A stretch of DNA of 64,000 nt from BOKV01 sp041397525 (GTDB taxonomy: Bacteria; Pseudomonadota; Alphaproteobacteria; Rhizobiales; Rhizobiaceae). Below are positions 54,630 through 62,828 of this stretch, piece by piece; the stretch's first letter is position 1, and the number at the start of each line of letters is the position of its first letter. The stretch is from contig JAWKWL010000003.1 in NCBI GenBank assembly GCA_041397525.1, positions 62,001 to 126,000 of the forward strand, read 5' to 3'. A program made the translations under genes and the position numbers. The notes below the pieces were generated by a model that saw only the letters and a program-made list of their open reading frames with translations, ran no database searches and was not told the origin of the DNA.

Positions 54630-55469
54630 ATGGAAAACAAGGAAGAACAGGGTTGGAAGGCGCTTGTGCGCTCACCGAGGGATATCGAGCAGGCACAGCA
54701 CATTCCTCGCACACCTCAGACCCTTGCACCGGCTTACAGGTTGGCGTTCGATGACAAGGAATTTCTCTGCCGCGAGGAATTGCGCCCGGTTCGTCTCCAG
54801 CTTGAGCTCCTCAAGACCGAAATGATCCTGCAGGAGCGCGGCGTCCGCTCGACCGTCGTGATGTTTGGCGGTGCGCGCATTCCCGAACCGGGAGGCGACG
54901 CTTGGGCAGCCAAGAATGCGAAGCAGAAGAAGAACCTCGAAGCGCTTTCGAAATACTACGACGAAGCCCGCAAGTTCGCGCGGCTCGCGTCGGAATATTC
55001 CGCCACAACCTATCATCGAGAAATGGTCGTTGTCACAGGCGGAGGCCCCGGTGTAATGGAAGCGGGCAATCGTGGCGCAGATGATGTCGGCGCACCTTCG
55101 ATCGGCCTCAATATCGTCTTGCCGCATGAACAGGCGCCCAACGAATTCGTGACTCCGGGACTGTGCTTCAACTTCCATTATTTTGCCATTCGCAAGATGC
55201 ATTTTCTGATGCGTGCCAAGGCTATAGCGATCTTCCCGGGTGGGTTCGGGACACTCGACGAAATGTTTGAGTCATTGACCCTGATCCAGACCAAGCGCAT
55301 GGAACCGGTGCCGTTCCTGCTGTTCGGCAGGAAATTCTGGTCGAAGGTCTTCAACTTCGAGGAATTGGCAGCCCAGGGGACGATCTCGCCAGACGATCTG
55401 GGGCTGTTCAACTATGTCGACACAGCTGATGAAGCCTGGGGGATCATCCGCGACCATTACGGCCTTTGA
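54630..55469 (+). CDS. LOG family (TIGR00730-like) protein
   Basis: A 279-residue Rossmann-fold protein. The motifs are VVTGGGPGVMEAGNRGA (134-150) and PGGFGTLDE (203-211), the phosphoribohydrolase signature of LOG / lysine-decarboxylase-like proteins. It is longer than typical LOG enzymes through an N-terminal extension of about 70 residues. Members cleave nucleotide 5'-monophosphates to base and ribose-5-phosphate; the substrate here is unknown. GGGGA precedes the ATG at 54630; a GTG at 54615 is possible. Confidence 0.88.
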   Translation: MENKEEQGWKALVRSPRDIEQAQHIPRTPQTLAPAYRLAFDDKEFLCREELRPVRLQLELLKTEMILQERGVRSTVVMFGGARIPEPGGDAWAAKNAKQKKNLEALSKYYDEARKFARLASEYSATTYHREMVVVTGGGPGVMEAGNRGADDVGAPSIGLNIVLPHEQAPNEFVTPGLCFNFHYFAIRKMHFLMRAKAIAIFPGGFGTLDEMFESLTLIQTKRMEPVPFLLFGRKFWSKVFNFEELAAQGTISPDDLGLFNYVDTADEAWGIIRDHYGL

Positions 55470-55736
55470 TCCGGTCACGTTTATGCCTCAATCCGGCAAC
55501 CAGGACCTGCCGGAATGCCCTTGCCCCACACGGGCGGAAATATTTTCGCTCTTTGCTTACCCACTGAAATAAAAGAAAAATCAACCATCTTTCGAAGCCG
55601 CAGAACCGCCTGATCACGATTTGTGTCAGATTGCACACTGTGGCCGCTTTTCATTCACTAAATAATAACTGTGAGCAGTGAAAACATCTGCCGGGAAAAC
55701 AGTGAAATTCCAACCGGCAAGCAGGGAGTCCGGAAC

Positions 55737-55946
55737 ATGGCACAGGAAAATGCACGCATCGTCGCGCTTCCAGGCGCATCCGCCAACCTGCAGATGAGTG
55801 CGGTGCTTTCCTCACCCGTTAGCCGCATTGCCGCGGCGCGAAGCGGAATGCGCCTTTTCGGCGAATTCCAGTCCGGTCAGGTTCTGGCAGGCACAGGAGC
55901 GCTTGTTTTCGAGGGTGAGCTTCTCGAACAGCCAAGGTGCCACTGA
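55737..55946 (+). CDS. Small hypothetical protein
   Basis: A 69-residue open frame starting MAQENARIVALPGAS and ending EQPRCH. A good ribosome-binding site (AGGGAG eight bases upstream) and codon use similar to neighbouring genes suggest it is translated; a rho-independent terminator follows 56 bases after its stop. I recognise no domain, and it has no signal peptide or membrane segment. The 267 bases upstream (55470-55736) hold no other gene and an AT-rich stretch at 55560-55690 that could contain its promoter. Confidence 0.5.
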   Translation: MAQENARIVALPGASANLQMSAVLSSPVSRIAAARSGMRLFGEFQSGQVLAGTGALVFEGELLEQPRCH

Positions 55947-56001
55947 CACCTTTTTTGGAATTCTTGGCCGTGCAACATTCGGCCATCTCAAGGAACATGT
56001 G

Positions 56002-56032
56002 AAACCCGGTCAAAATCAGGCCGGGTTTTTTG
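56002..56032 (+). terminator. Rho-independent terminator overlapping the end of the DUF817 gene
   Basis: AAACCCGG (56002-56009) pairs with CCGGGTTT (56021-56028) around an 11-base loop, followed by a T run to 56031. It ends the plus-strand small ORF transcript. The last codons and stop of the convergent minus-strand DUF817 gene lie inside it. Confidence 0.8.
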
Positions 56033-56909
56033 TTGCCGCTTCTTCAGGTGGCGGCAATGGCCTGTGTACCAGTGTCACCAATACAAAGGATATGATCATC
56101 AACAGGTACCAGGCTCCAAGCTTGCCCGGAGAGACGGGGGTCCATCCGCCATACTGGTGTGGATAGAGCCAGGCGCCGGAGAGGGTTGCGATATTTTCCG
56201 CAAGCCAGATGAACAGCGCCACCAGCCCGAAGCCAACCAGCAACGGCATTCGATGCCGGAAGCGGAATACCCGGAAATGTACACCGCAGCGCCAGAACAA
56301 CAGGACGGTCACGGCGAAAAGCAACCACCGGATATCCGGAAGGTAATGGTGCGAAAAGAAATTCACATAGATTGCAAGGGCCAGTGCCACAGTGCTCCAC
56401 CGTGGCGGATAGTGATTGTAGCGCATGTCGAAAAGGCGGGTGATCCGCGCCAGATAGCTACCAACCGACGCATACATGAAGCCCGAAAACAGTGGAACAG
56501 CACCAATGCGCAACAAGCTTTCCTCAGGATAGGTCCATGATCCGGCTGATGTCTTGAAGACTTCCATCGCCGTGCCGACAATGTGGAAGATCACAATTAC
56601 CCGCGCTTCGGAGGGCTGCTCCATGCCGCTGGCAATCATGGAGATCTGGATGGCGACGGCTGCCAGAAACAGGAAATCATAGCGCGAAACCGGCATGAAG
56701 TCCGGAAACCAAAGTCGGGTCACCATGATCAGCGCCAGTATTGCCCCGCCAAAAATGCATGCCCATGCCTGCTTGAGGCCAAAGACCAGGAACTCGACCG
56801 CTGCCCCACTGGCCCCGCTTGCCGGAAGCACATCCAGCAACCGGTGTGCCTGGGCGTCTATCCAGGCTTCAAGACTGGTGAAGCCGTTACGCTTCGGCTG
56901 CTTCGCCAT
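56016..56909 (-). CDS. DUF817 family membrane protein
   Basis: A 297-residue integral membrane protein with about eight hydrophobic segments. It matches DUF817 by VEFLVFGLKQAWACIFGG, SEARVIVIFHIVGTAMEVFKTSAGSW and IGAVPLFSGFMYASVGSYLAR, and ends with AENIATLSGAWLYPHQ. The function is unknown. Its start overlaps the 5'-nucleotidase gene by 23 bases, so the two are coupled. The stop codon lies within the loop of the plus-strand terminator. Confidence 0.88.
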   Translation of the reverse strand: MAKQPKRNGFTSLEAWIDAQAHRLLDVLPASGASGAAVEFLVFGLKQAWACIFGGAILALIMVTRLWFPDFMPVSRYDFLFLAAVAIQISMIASGMEQPSEARVIVIFHIVGTAMEVFKTSAGSWTYPEESLLRIGAVPLFSGFMYASVGSYLARITRLFDMRYNHYPPRWSTVALALAIYVNFFSHHYLPDIRWLLFAVTVLLFWRCGVHFRVFRFRHRMPLLVGFGLVALFIWLAENIATLSGAWLYPHQYGGWTPVSPGKLGAWYLLMIISFVLVTLVHRPLPPPEEAATKNPA

Positions 56910-57609
56910 TGGTTGATATTTCTGTCAGGAAAGAATGCAAATCATCCGTCACATGGTCGATATGCGGCTCACTGCTGCCATCGAGTTCCCATGCTTCGGC
57001 CCCGTGTTCGCTGCCAGCGCGGGGAACAATCAGCACTGTTACCATTCCCAGTTCCTTCGGAACACTTAGATTGCGCGGCATGTCCTCGAACATGGCAGCG
57101 CGTTTGGGTGCAATCCCATGCGCCTTCAGGAAGGCATCATAGGGTTCCCGCATCGGCTTGGGGTTGAAGTTGGAAGCCACGATATCGAAAAGGGAATCGA
57201 ACTGGGTAACGGAAATGCCAATGGCAGCCAGGGTATTTTCTGCATGGCGCACATCACCATTGGTGAAGATGTGCTTGCGTCCGGGCAGTTTCGCGATTGC
57301 TTCGCCTAGTGCCGGATTGTGTTCGACCCTTGAATAGTCGATGTCATGCACTTCCGCGAGATAGCGATGCGGGTCGATGTCATATTCCCGCATCAACCCG
57401 TTGAGGGTGGTGCCGTATTCGCGATACAGGCGTTTTTGCAGGATCCTTGCCTCGCCACTGTCCAATCCCGTGAGGTTGGCTACATAGGCAGTCATCTTCA
57501 AGTCTATCTGGCTGAACAGGTCGCAATGGCGCGGGTACAAGGTGTTGTCGAGGTCGAACACCCAATCCTCAATCCCGTCAAAACCGTTCTTGTATGGCGT
57601 TGGTTTCAT
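56887..57609 (-). CDS. Pyrimidine 5'-nucleotidase (HAD superfamily)
   Basis: A 240-residue HAD phosphatase of the pyrimidine 5'-nucleotidase type (TIGR01993-like), hydrolysing UMP/CMP-type nucleotides. The nucleophile motif is VFDLDNTLYP (D19 and D21), motif II is FTNGD and motif IV is MFEDMPRNL. The ATG at 57609 is preceded by AAGGG. It is transcribed divergently from the diguanylate cyclase gene. Confidence 0.9.
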   Translation of the reverse strand: MKPTPYKNGFDGIEDWVFDLDNTLYPRHCDLFSQIDLKMTAYVANLTGLDSGEARILQKRLYREYGTTLNGLMREYDIDPHRYLAEVHDIDYSRVEHNPALGEAIAKLPGRKHIFTNGDVRHAENTLAAIGISVTQFDSLFDIVASNFNPKPMREPYDAFLKAHGIAPKRAAMFEDMPRNLSVPKELGMVTVLIVPRAGSEHGAEAWELDGSSEPHIDHVTDDLHSFLTEISTNGEAAEA

Positions 57610-57721
57610 TCTGCCCTTCTGCCATGACAAGGCTTTTGATGGAAGCGCTGGTTTCGACTGCTTCTGGTTACCGGATTTTTACCCCTGCAAGTCAGAATTG
57701 AAACCGGATGGGGGCAATCGC

Positions 57722-58501
57722 ATGCGCAAGATTATTTGGTATTCATTTCTGATAGGCACCGGCGCTCTGGTCATGGCTGGCCTCCAGATAGCAATTGTCA
57801 CGCCATGGATGGGCGAACCGTACCAGAACTCGATGTTCGTCAACGCAGTAATCGGTTGCTACAGTATCGGCACTCCTGTCGCCTATTATTGCCTGCGTCA
57901 GGCCCATGTGATGAAGGAAGTTGTGGCCGAACTTGAAACCGCGCACAGGCAGCTTGAGCTGGCGCACAATCAGCTTTCGCTCAAGGCCCGCCGCGATGAC
58001 ATGACCGGTTTTCTCAACCGCGAATCATTTTTCTCGCAGATGGAAGCAGTCCGCAACACCGTTGATCATGGCGCCATGTTGATCGTCGATGCGGATCACT
58101 TCAAGAACATCAACGATACCTGGGGGCATCTCAAGGGCGACGAAGCATTGTTGCTGATCACTTCAGCCATTCGCAAATCCGTTCGCGGCGCAGACTTCGT
58201 GGGCCGGATCGGAGGCGAGGAGTTTGCTGTCTTCCTGCCAGGCGCATCGGAGCGGGATGCGACAGTCGTTGCCGAGCGTATCCGTACATCGGTTGAAAAG
58301 CTCGAGTTTAGGCCTGATGCCAGAGCCGTCCCGCTGACGGTCAGCGTTGGCGGCGCGACTGTGGGGAAGGAACCGACCACATCACAATTGATGCGTGCTG
58401 CCGACCTCCGGCTTTATGAGGCAAAACGCAGTGGCCGCAACCGTACGATCATGACCACGGAGCTCTGCGAGCCGGTCATGGAGACAAGCAAGGCCGCCTG
58501 A
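57722..58501 (+). CDS. Membrane-bound diguanylate cyclase (GGDEF)
   Basis: A 259-residue protein with two N-terminal membrane helices (about 5-27 and 38-58), a short coiled linker (about 62-88) and a GGDEF domain. The active site is G-G-E-E-F at 164-168, with metal ligand Asp in LIVDADHF (about 121-127). The inhibitory I-site R-G-A-D (155-158) is present five residues before the active site, so c-di-GMP feedback is expected. With little periplasmic sequence, the signal it senses is unclear. Confidence 0.92.
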   Translation: MRKIIWYSFLIGTGALVMAGLQIAIVTPWMGEPYQNSMFVNAVIGCYSIGTPVAYYCLRQAHVMKEVVAELETAHRQLELAHNQLSLKARRDDMTGFLNRESFFSQMEAVRNTVDHGAMLIVDADHFKNINDTWGHLKGDEALLLITSAIRKSVRGADFVGRIGGEEFAVFLPGASERDATVVAERIRTSVEKLEFRPDARAVPLTVSVGGATVGKEPTTSQLMRAADLRLYEAKRSGRNRTIMTTELCEPVMETSKAA

Positions 58502-58593
58502 CAATGATGTGATACGGACCTGGCCCGGGAAATGGTCGGGACATGGTCAGGATATGGCCTTGCTTTTTCCGGCCTGCCGGTGAATGTCAGGTC

Positions 58594-59499
58594 ATGGAAT
58601 CCTGGGTCCTCATTACCATCGCCGCCGCCTTTCTCCAGAACATCCGCTCAATGCTGCAAAAGCATCTCAAGGGCGCGATGAGCACGACATCGGCCACTTT
58701 CGTGCGCTTCGGTTTTGGCCTTCCATTCGCTCTGGCCTTTGTCGCCATGCTGCATTACGGCCCTGGCTACCCGATCCCGGTACCCAATCCGGAATTTGTG
58801 GGATGGGTGATACTGGGCGGTCTCACCCAGATACTGGCGACCTTCCTTCTGCTTTATATTTTCGGCTTCCGGAATTTTGTTGTCGGCACTGCGTATTCCC
58901 GCACCGAGCCTGCACAGGCTGCGCTTTTTGCGATGCTTTTCCTCGGTGAGCATTCCAGTTCCGGCACGCTTCTGGCAATCGCAATCTCGGTGGTCGGCGT
59001 CATGGTCATTTCGGTAGCCCGCTCGGCTTCCGGCGCGCGTTCGTTGCTGACTTCACTGGTGAGCCGCAGTGCGGCCGCGGGAATTGCCTCTGGAACTGCA
59101 TTTGGCATTGCCGCAGTCTCCTACCGGGCTGCGTCGCTCTCGCTTGGCTATCCCGGATATCTGATGCAGGCGGCCGTCACGCTGGCCTCGACGATCAGTT
59201 TCCAGACCATCGTGATGCTCGTATGGATGCTGTGGCGTGAACGCGGAGAATTCTTGCGTATCAAGGCCGCCTGGAAAATGTCTGCGATTGTCGGAATGGT
59301 AGGTGCCACGGCCTCGTTTGGCTGGTTCACCGCCATGACACTGCAACAGGCAGCCGTTATCAAGGCACTGGCGCAGGTGGAAATCCTGTTCACCATCGCA
59401 ACATCCGTGTTGTTCTTCCGTGAGAAGATCAATCGGCTCGAGCTTGCCGGATCAGGCTTGATCATTGCCGGAATCCTTGCACTGCTCTATGTGGGGTGA
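58594..59499 (+). CDS. EamA family (DMT superfamily) transporter
   Basis: A 301-residue inner-membrane protein with about ten hydrophobic segments in two EamA halves (about 5-140 and 155-300). Near the end of the first half is YSRTEPAQAALFAMLFLGE, and the second ends AVIKALAQVEILFTIATSVLFFREKINRLELAGSGLI. It exports or imports small metabolites; the substrate is unknown. The start MESWVLIT was chosen at the first membrane segment; the ribosome-binding site is weak. Confidence 0.88.
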   Translation: MESWVLITIAAAFLQNIRSMLQKHLKGAMSTTSATFVRFGFGLPFALAFVAMLHYGPGYPIPVPNPEFVGWVILGGLTQILATFLLLYIFGFRNFVVGTAYSRTEPAQAALFAMLFLGEHSSSGTLLAIAISVVGVMVISVARSASGARSLLTSLVSRSAAAGIASGTAFGIAAVSYRAASLSLGYPGYLMQAAVTLASTISFQTIVMLVWMLWRERGEFLRIKAAWKMSAIVGMVGATASFGWFTAMTLQQAAVIKALAQVEILFTIATSVLFFREKINRLELAGSGLIIAGILALLYVG

Positions 59500-59561
59500 A
59501 TATCAGCACCCACAGGCCATGCGGGCAGCCAGTTTCTTTCCGGCGAACAAGAGAAAAACAC

Positions 59562-61055
59562 GTGACTGAGCACCAGCCTGCGCCGACTGGCGAAACGGAA
59601 TATCCTGAAACACGCTGGCGCGCGCTTGCCGTATTGCTGATCGCCAGTTTCATGAACATGATTGACGTGACCATCGTCAATGTAGCACTTCCGAGCCTGC
59701 AAAAAAATCTTGGCGCATCCAGCAGTGGCATCGAATGGGTCGTGGCTGCCTATATAATGGCATTTGCGCTGGGGCTTCTGCCCTTTGGCCGGTTGGGCGA
59801 CACATTCGGGCGTCGCCGGATATTCCTGTGGGGGGTTGTGGCATTTACCGTCGCATCCACCTTCTGTGGCGTGGCCCTGAGCATTGAGACCCTCATCGCA
59901 GCGCGCATCCTTCAGGGCTTTGCGGGAGCAATGATGACGCCGCAAACGCTCGCCATCGCGCAGGTCATCTTTCCACCGCGTGAGCGTGGCAGCGCCTTTG
60001 CATTGTTTGGACTTGCTGCCGGCATGGCTGCCGTTACCGGTCCCATTGCAGGTGGCCTGCTGGTGGATGCGAACCTGTTCGGCATGGAATGGCGTCCGAT
60101 CTTCCTTGTAAATATTCCGGTTGGTGCTTTTGCAATCATCTCCGGTATCAAATACTTGCCTCCAATGCAGGGCGAACGCGCACTGGGCATTGATTTCGGC
60201 GGTATCATACTCGCCGGCCTCACCATGGTGCTTGCCGTTTTCCCGCTGGTCGAGGGCAGGGAAGCAGGATGGCCGCAATGGTGTTTCTGGATGCTGGCAG
60301 CGAGCATTCCGGCAGGCATTGCCTTTGTCCAGTGGCAAAAGCGCCAGAACAATCACGACCGACCGCAACTTTTCCCCGTCGTCTTGCTGGCAAATGGTCA
60401 GTTCATGTTCGGGACTTTGGTTTCCACGGTCTTTTTCTCTGCCGTGCCGAGCTTCTTCTTCGTTTTGGCAATGTTCCTTCAGGTCGGCTTCGGCCTGAGT
60501 CCGATTGAATCCGGACTGACCACGCTGCCGTTTTCCGTGGGAGTTCTGGTCAGTTCGCTGGTTTCGGGCCGCTTTTCAGGCAGATATTCGCGGGAGCGCA
60601 TGATTGCCGGGGCCGCGATGCTGGTTTGTGCCATGCTCGCATTGCGATGGCAGATCACGACCATTGGCGACAATATTGCCTTCCGGCTTTTCCTGCCCCC
60701 ACTGCTGCTCGGCGGGCTGGGACTTGGCACGACAATCTCGCCCTTGTTCCAGACGGTATTGTCAACAGTGCCTGGCCGTGACGCAGGCTCGGCCTCCGGT
60801 GGCTTGCAGGCCTTCCAGCAAGTGGGGGCTGCCATTGGCGTTGCGACAGTCGGCCAGATGTTCTTTTCGCGATTGGCCGAAGGCCTGGCGGCAGGCGGCA
60901 ACCCGCACCCCTCCTTCATTGCAGCGCTGGAATGGTCGCTGATCTATACGATCAGCGCATTCTCGGTTGTCATCGTCGCGGCATTGTTCCTGAAGCGGCC
61001 ACCGATGCATGGCGGGCCATCTGGACACCGCACGGCACCGCCAGTTGCCGACTGA
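59562..61055 (+). CDS. MFS transporter, DHA2 drug:proton antiporter type
   Basis: A 497-residue protein with about 14 hydrophobic segments. DHA2-family marks are FMNMIDVTIVNVALPSLQ (motif D1 region) in helix 1, GRLGDTFGRRRIF (motif A) and GPIAGGLLVD (motif C). It is probably a drug or toxic-metabolite efflux pump. The start is GTG at 59562; an upstream GTG at 59496 overlaps the EamA stop. It converges on argB. Confidence 0.88.
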   Translation: MTEHQPAPTGETEYPETRWRALAVLLIASFMNMIDVTIVNVALPSLQKNLGASSSGIEWVVAAYIMAFALGLLPFGRLGDTFGRRRIFLWGVVAFTVASTFCGVALSIETLIAARILQGFAGAMMTPQTLAIAQVIFPPRERGSAFALFGLAAGMAAVTGPIAGGLLVDANLFGMEWRPIFLVNIPVGAFAIISGIKYLPPMQGERALGIDFGGIILAGLTMVLAVFPLVEGREAGWPQWCFWMLAASIPAGIAFVQWQKRQNNHDRPQLFPVVLLANGQFMFGTLVSTVFFSAVPSFFFVLAMFLQVGFGLSPIESGLTTLPFSVGVLVSSLVSGRFSGRYSRERMIAGAAMLVCAMLALRWQITTIGDNIAFRLFLPPLLLGGLGLGTTISPLFQTVLSTVPGRDAGSASGGLQAFQQVGAAIGVATVGQMFFSRLAEGLAAGGNPHPSFIAALEWSLIYTISAFSVVIVAALFLKRPPMHGGPSGHRTAPPVAD

Positions 61056-61062
61056 TACGCGA

Positions 61063-61959
61063 TTATCGTACGATCAGCGTCCCGGCGCCGTGTTCGGTGA
61101 ACAGTTCCAGCAGGACGGCATGTGCGGTCTTGCCGTTGAGGATGACGACGCCCTCGACGCCTTTCTCGATGGCCTCGATGCAGGTTTCCACTTTCGGGAT
61201 CATGCCGCCTGAGATCGTGCCATCGGCAATCAGTCGCCGCGCTTCGGTGACGGAGAGTTCCTTTATCAGCTTGCCGTTCTTGTCGAGCACGCCCGGAACA
61301 TCGGTCAGGAACAACAGGCGCGTCGCGTTCAGCGCACCGGCAATGGCGCCAGCGAAGGTGTCGGCATTGATATTGTAGGTATGGCCGTCGCGGCCAGGTG
61401 CCACGGGAGCGATCACCGGGATCATTTCCGACTTTGCCAGCAGGTCGATCAGCGTCCGGTCTACTTCGACGACTTCGCCAACGAAACCCAGATCGAGCAC
61501 CTTCTCGATATTGGATTCAGGATCAATCATCGTCTTGTGCGCCTTTTCGGCAAACACCATGTTGCCGTCCTTGCCGCACAATCCGATCGCCCATTCGCCC
61601 TCGGCATTGATGAGCGCCACGATCTCCTTGTTGATGGAGCCGGCCAGCACCATTTCCACGACTTCGACGGTCTTCGCATCTGTAACGCGCAAGCCGCCCT
61701 CGAAGCGCGATTCGATGCCGAGCTTGGCCAGCATGGAGGCAATCTGCGGGCCGCCGCCATGAACCACGACCGGGTTGATGCCCGATTGTTTCAGCAGGGC
61801 AATGTCGCGGGCAAATGCGCGCCCAAGCTCGGGATCGCCCATCGCATGGCCGCCATATTTCACCACCACCGTGCGGTTTTCATAACGCTGCATGTAGGGC
61901 AATGCCTTTGACAGCAGCCTTGCCTGGTTTTCGCTTTCGGAAAGTTCTTCCTTGGCCAT
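61063..61959 (-). CDS. argB: Acetylglutamate kinase
   Basis: A 298-residue amino-acid kinase that phosphorylates N-acetylglutamate, the second step of arginine synthesis. The ATP-binding K34 and GGH (36-38) lie in VVVKYGGHAM and the substrate loop in VVHGGGPQI (65-73). The N-terminal helix (1-28) is the type found in arginine-inhibited hexameric enzymes, so feedback control is expected. It lies downstream of engB on the minus strand. Confidence 0.95.
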   Translation of the reverse strand: MAKEELSESENQARLLSKALPYMQRYENRTVVVKYGGHAMGDPELGRAFARDIALLKQSGINPVVVHGGGPQIASMLAKLGIESRFEGGLRVTDAKTVEVVEMVLAGSINKEIVALINAEGEWAIGLCGKDGNMVFAEKAHKTMIDPESNIEKVLDLGFVGEVVEVDRTLIDLLAKSEMIPVIAPVAPGRDGHTYNINADTFAGAIAGALNATRLLFLTDVPGVLDKNGKLIKELSVTEARRLIADGTISGGMIPKVETCIEAIEKGVEGVVILNGKTAHAVLLELFTEHGAGTLIVR

Positions 61960-62090
61960 GATGAAATCCTCGGGTTATTCTTTCAGCTACCGGTTAAGGC
62001 AAGTGGCAAGGTCCGCGCAAGGGCACGCCGCACCGAACTGCCAAAATTTGTCATCCACCGGATTGGCCTGTCTTTGGCCGTTGCAGTCGA

Positions 62091-62130
62091 ATTCATGATT
62101 CCTGACCCAGGTGTGGTCAGCCTCATGAAT
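62091..62130 (-). repeat. Long imperfect hairpin directly after engB
   Basis: ATTCATGA (62091-62098) pairs with TCATGAAT (62123-62130), and nested inside CTGACC (62102-62107) pairs with GGTCAG (62115-62120) around a seven-base loop. It starts at the last base of the engB stop codon. No T run follows on the minus strand, so it may protect the 3' end of the yidC-engB message rather than terminate it. Confidence 0.5.
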
Positions 62131-62828
62131 CAGGCAATCGGATTTGCGTCCGAGGCAACCATGATTGCAGCACGCAACTCATCCATGCCGATACCTTTCT
62201 CCGAAGAGGTCGCCAGAACCTGCGGAAATGCGGCAGGGCGCTTGCGGATGGCTTCGAGCGTCTCTGCCATCAGTCGTGGCACGCCGGCCTCCTTGATCTT
62301 GTCGATCTTTGTCAGCACGATCTGGTAGGAAACGGCGGCCTTGTCGAGCAGCGACAAGACCTCGGTGTCGTTCTTCTTGATGCCATGGCGCGCATCGATC
62401 AGCACATAGACCCGCTTCAGTGTCGACCTTCCCCGAAGATAGGAAAATACAAGGTTTGTCCACTTGTCGACCTGGGCCTTGGGCGCTTTCGCAAACCCGT
62501 ATCCGGGCATGTCTACAATCGCCAGCGCAGGCAGGTCGCCGACTTGATTTTCACCAGGATCGGGGATGAAGAAATTGAGTTCCTGCGTGCGCCCCGGCGT
62601 GTTCGAGGTGCGGGCAAGTCCCTTCTGGTTGACGAGCGCATTGATCAGCGATGATTTGCCAACATTCGAACGGCCTGCAAACGCAATCTCATGCGGGCCT
62701 TCTGGCGGCAGGAAATTCATCGACGGAACGCCACGGATGAATATCCATGGCCGTGCAAACAGAAGCCGCCCCTCGCTCGAAAGGGCGGCTTCCTGGTTTC
62801 CCGGTTGGTCTGTCTCTTGTCCGGTCAT
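62130..62828 (-). CDS. engB: Ribosome biogenesis GTPase EngB (YsxC/YihA)
   Basis: A 232-residue GTPase needed for large-subunit assembly. G1 is AGRSNVGKSS (51-60), G3 is DMPG (106-109) and G4 is TKID (173-176). The N-terminal extension of about 45 residues is longer than in E. coli. The start overlaps the yidC stop (ATGA), so the two are coupled. Confidence 0.94.
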   Translation of the reverse strand: MTGQETDQPGNQEAALSSEGRLLFARPWIFIRGVPSMNFLPPEGPHEIAFAGRSNVGKSSLINALVNQKGLARTSNTPGRTQELNFFIPDPGENQVGDLPALAIVDMPGYGFAKAPKAQVDKWTNLVFSYLRGRSTLKRVYVLIDARHGIKKNDTEVLSLLDKAAVSYQIVLTKIDKIKEAGVPRLMAETLEAIRKRPAAFPQVLATSSEKGIGMDELRAAIMVASDANPIA

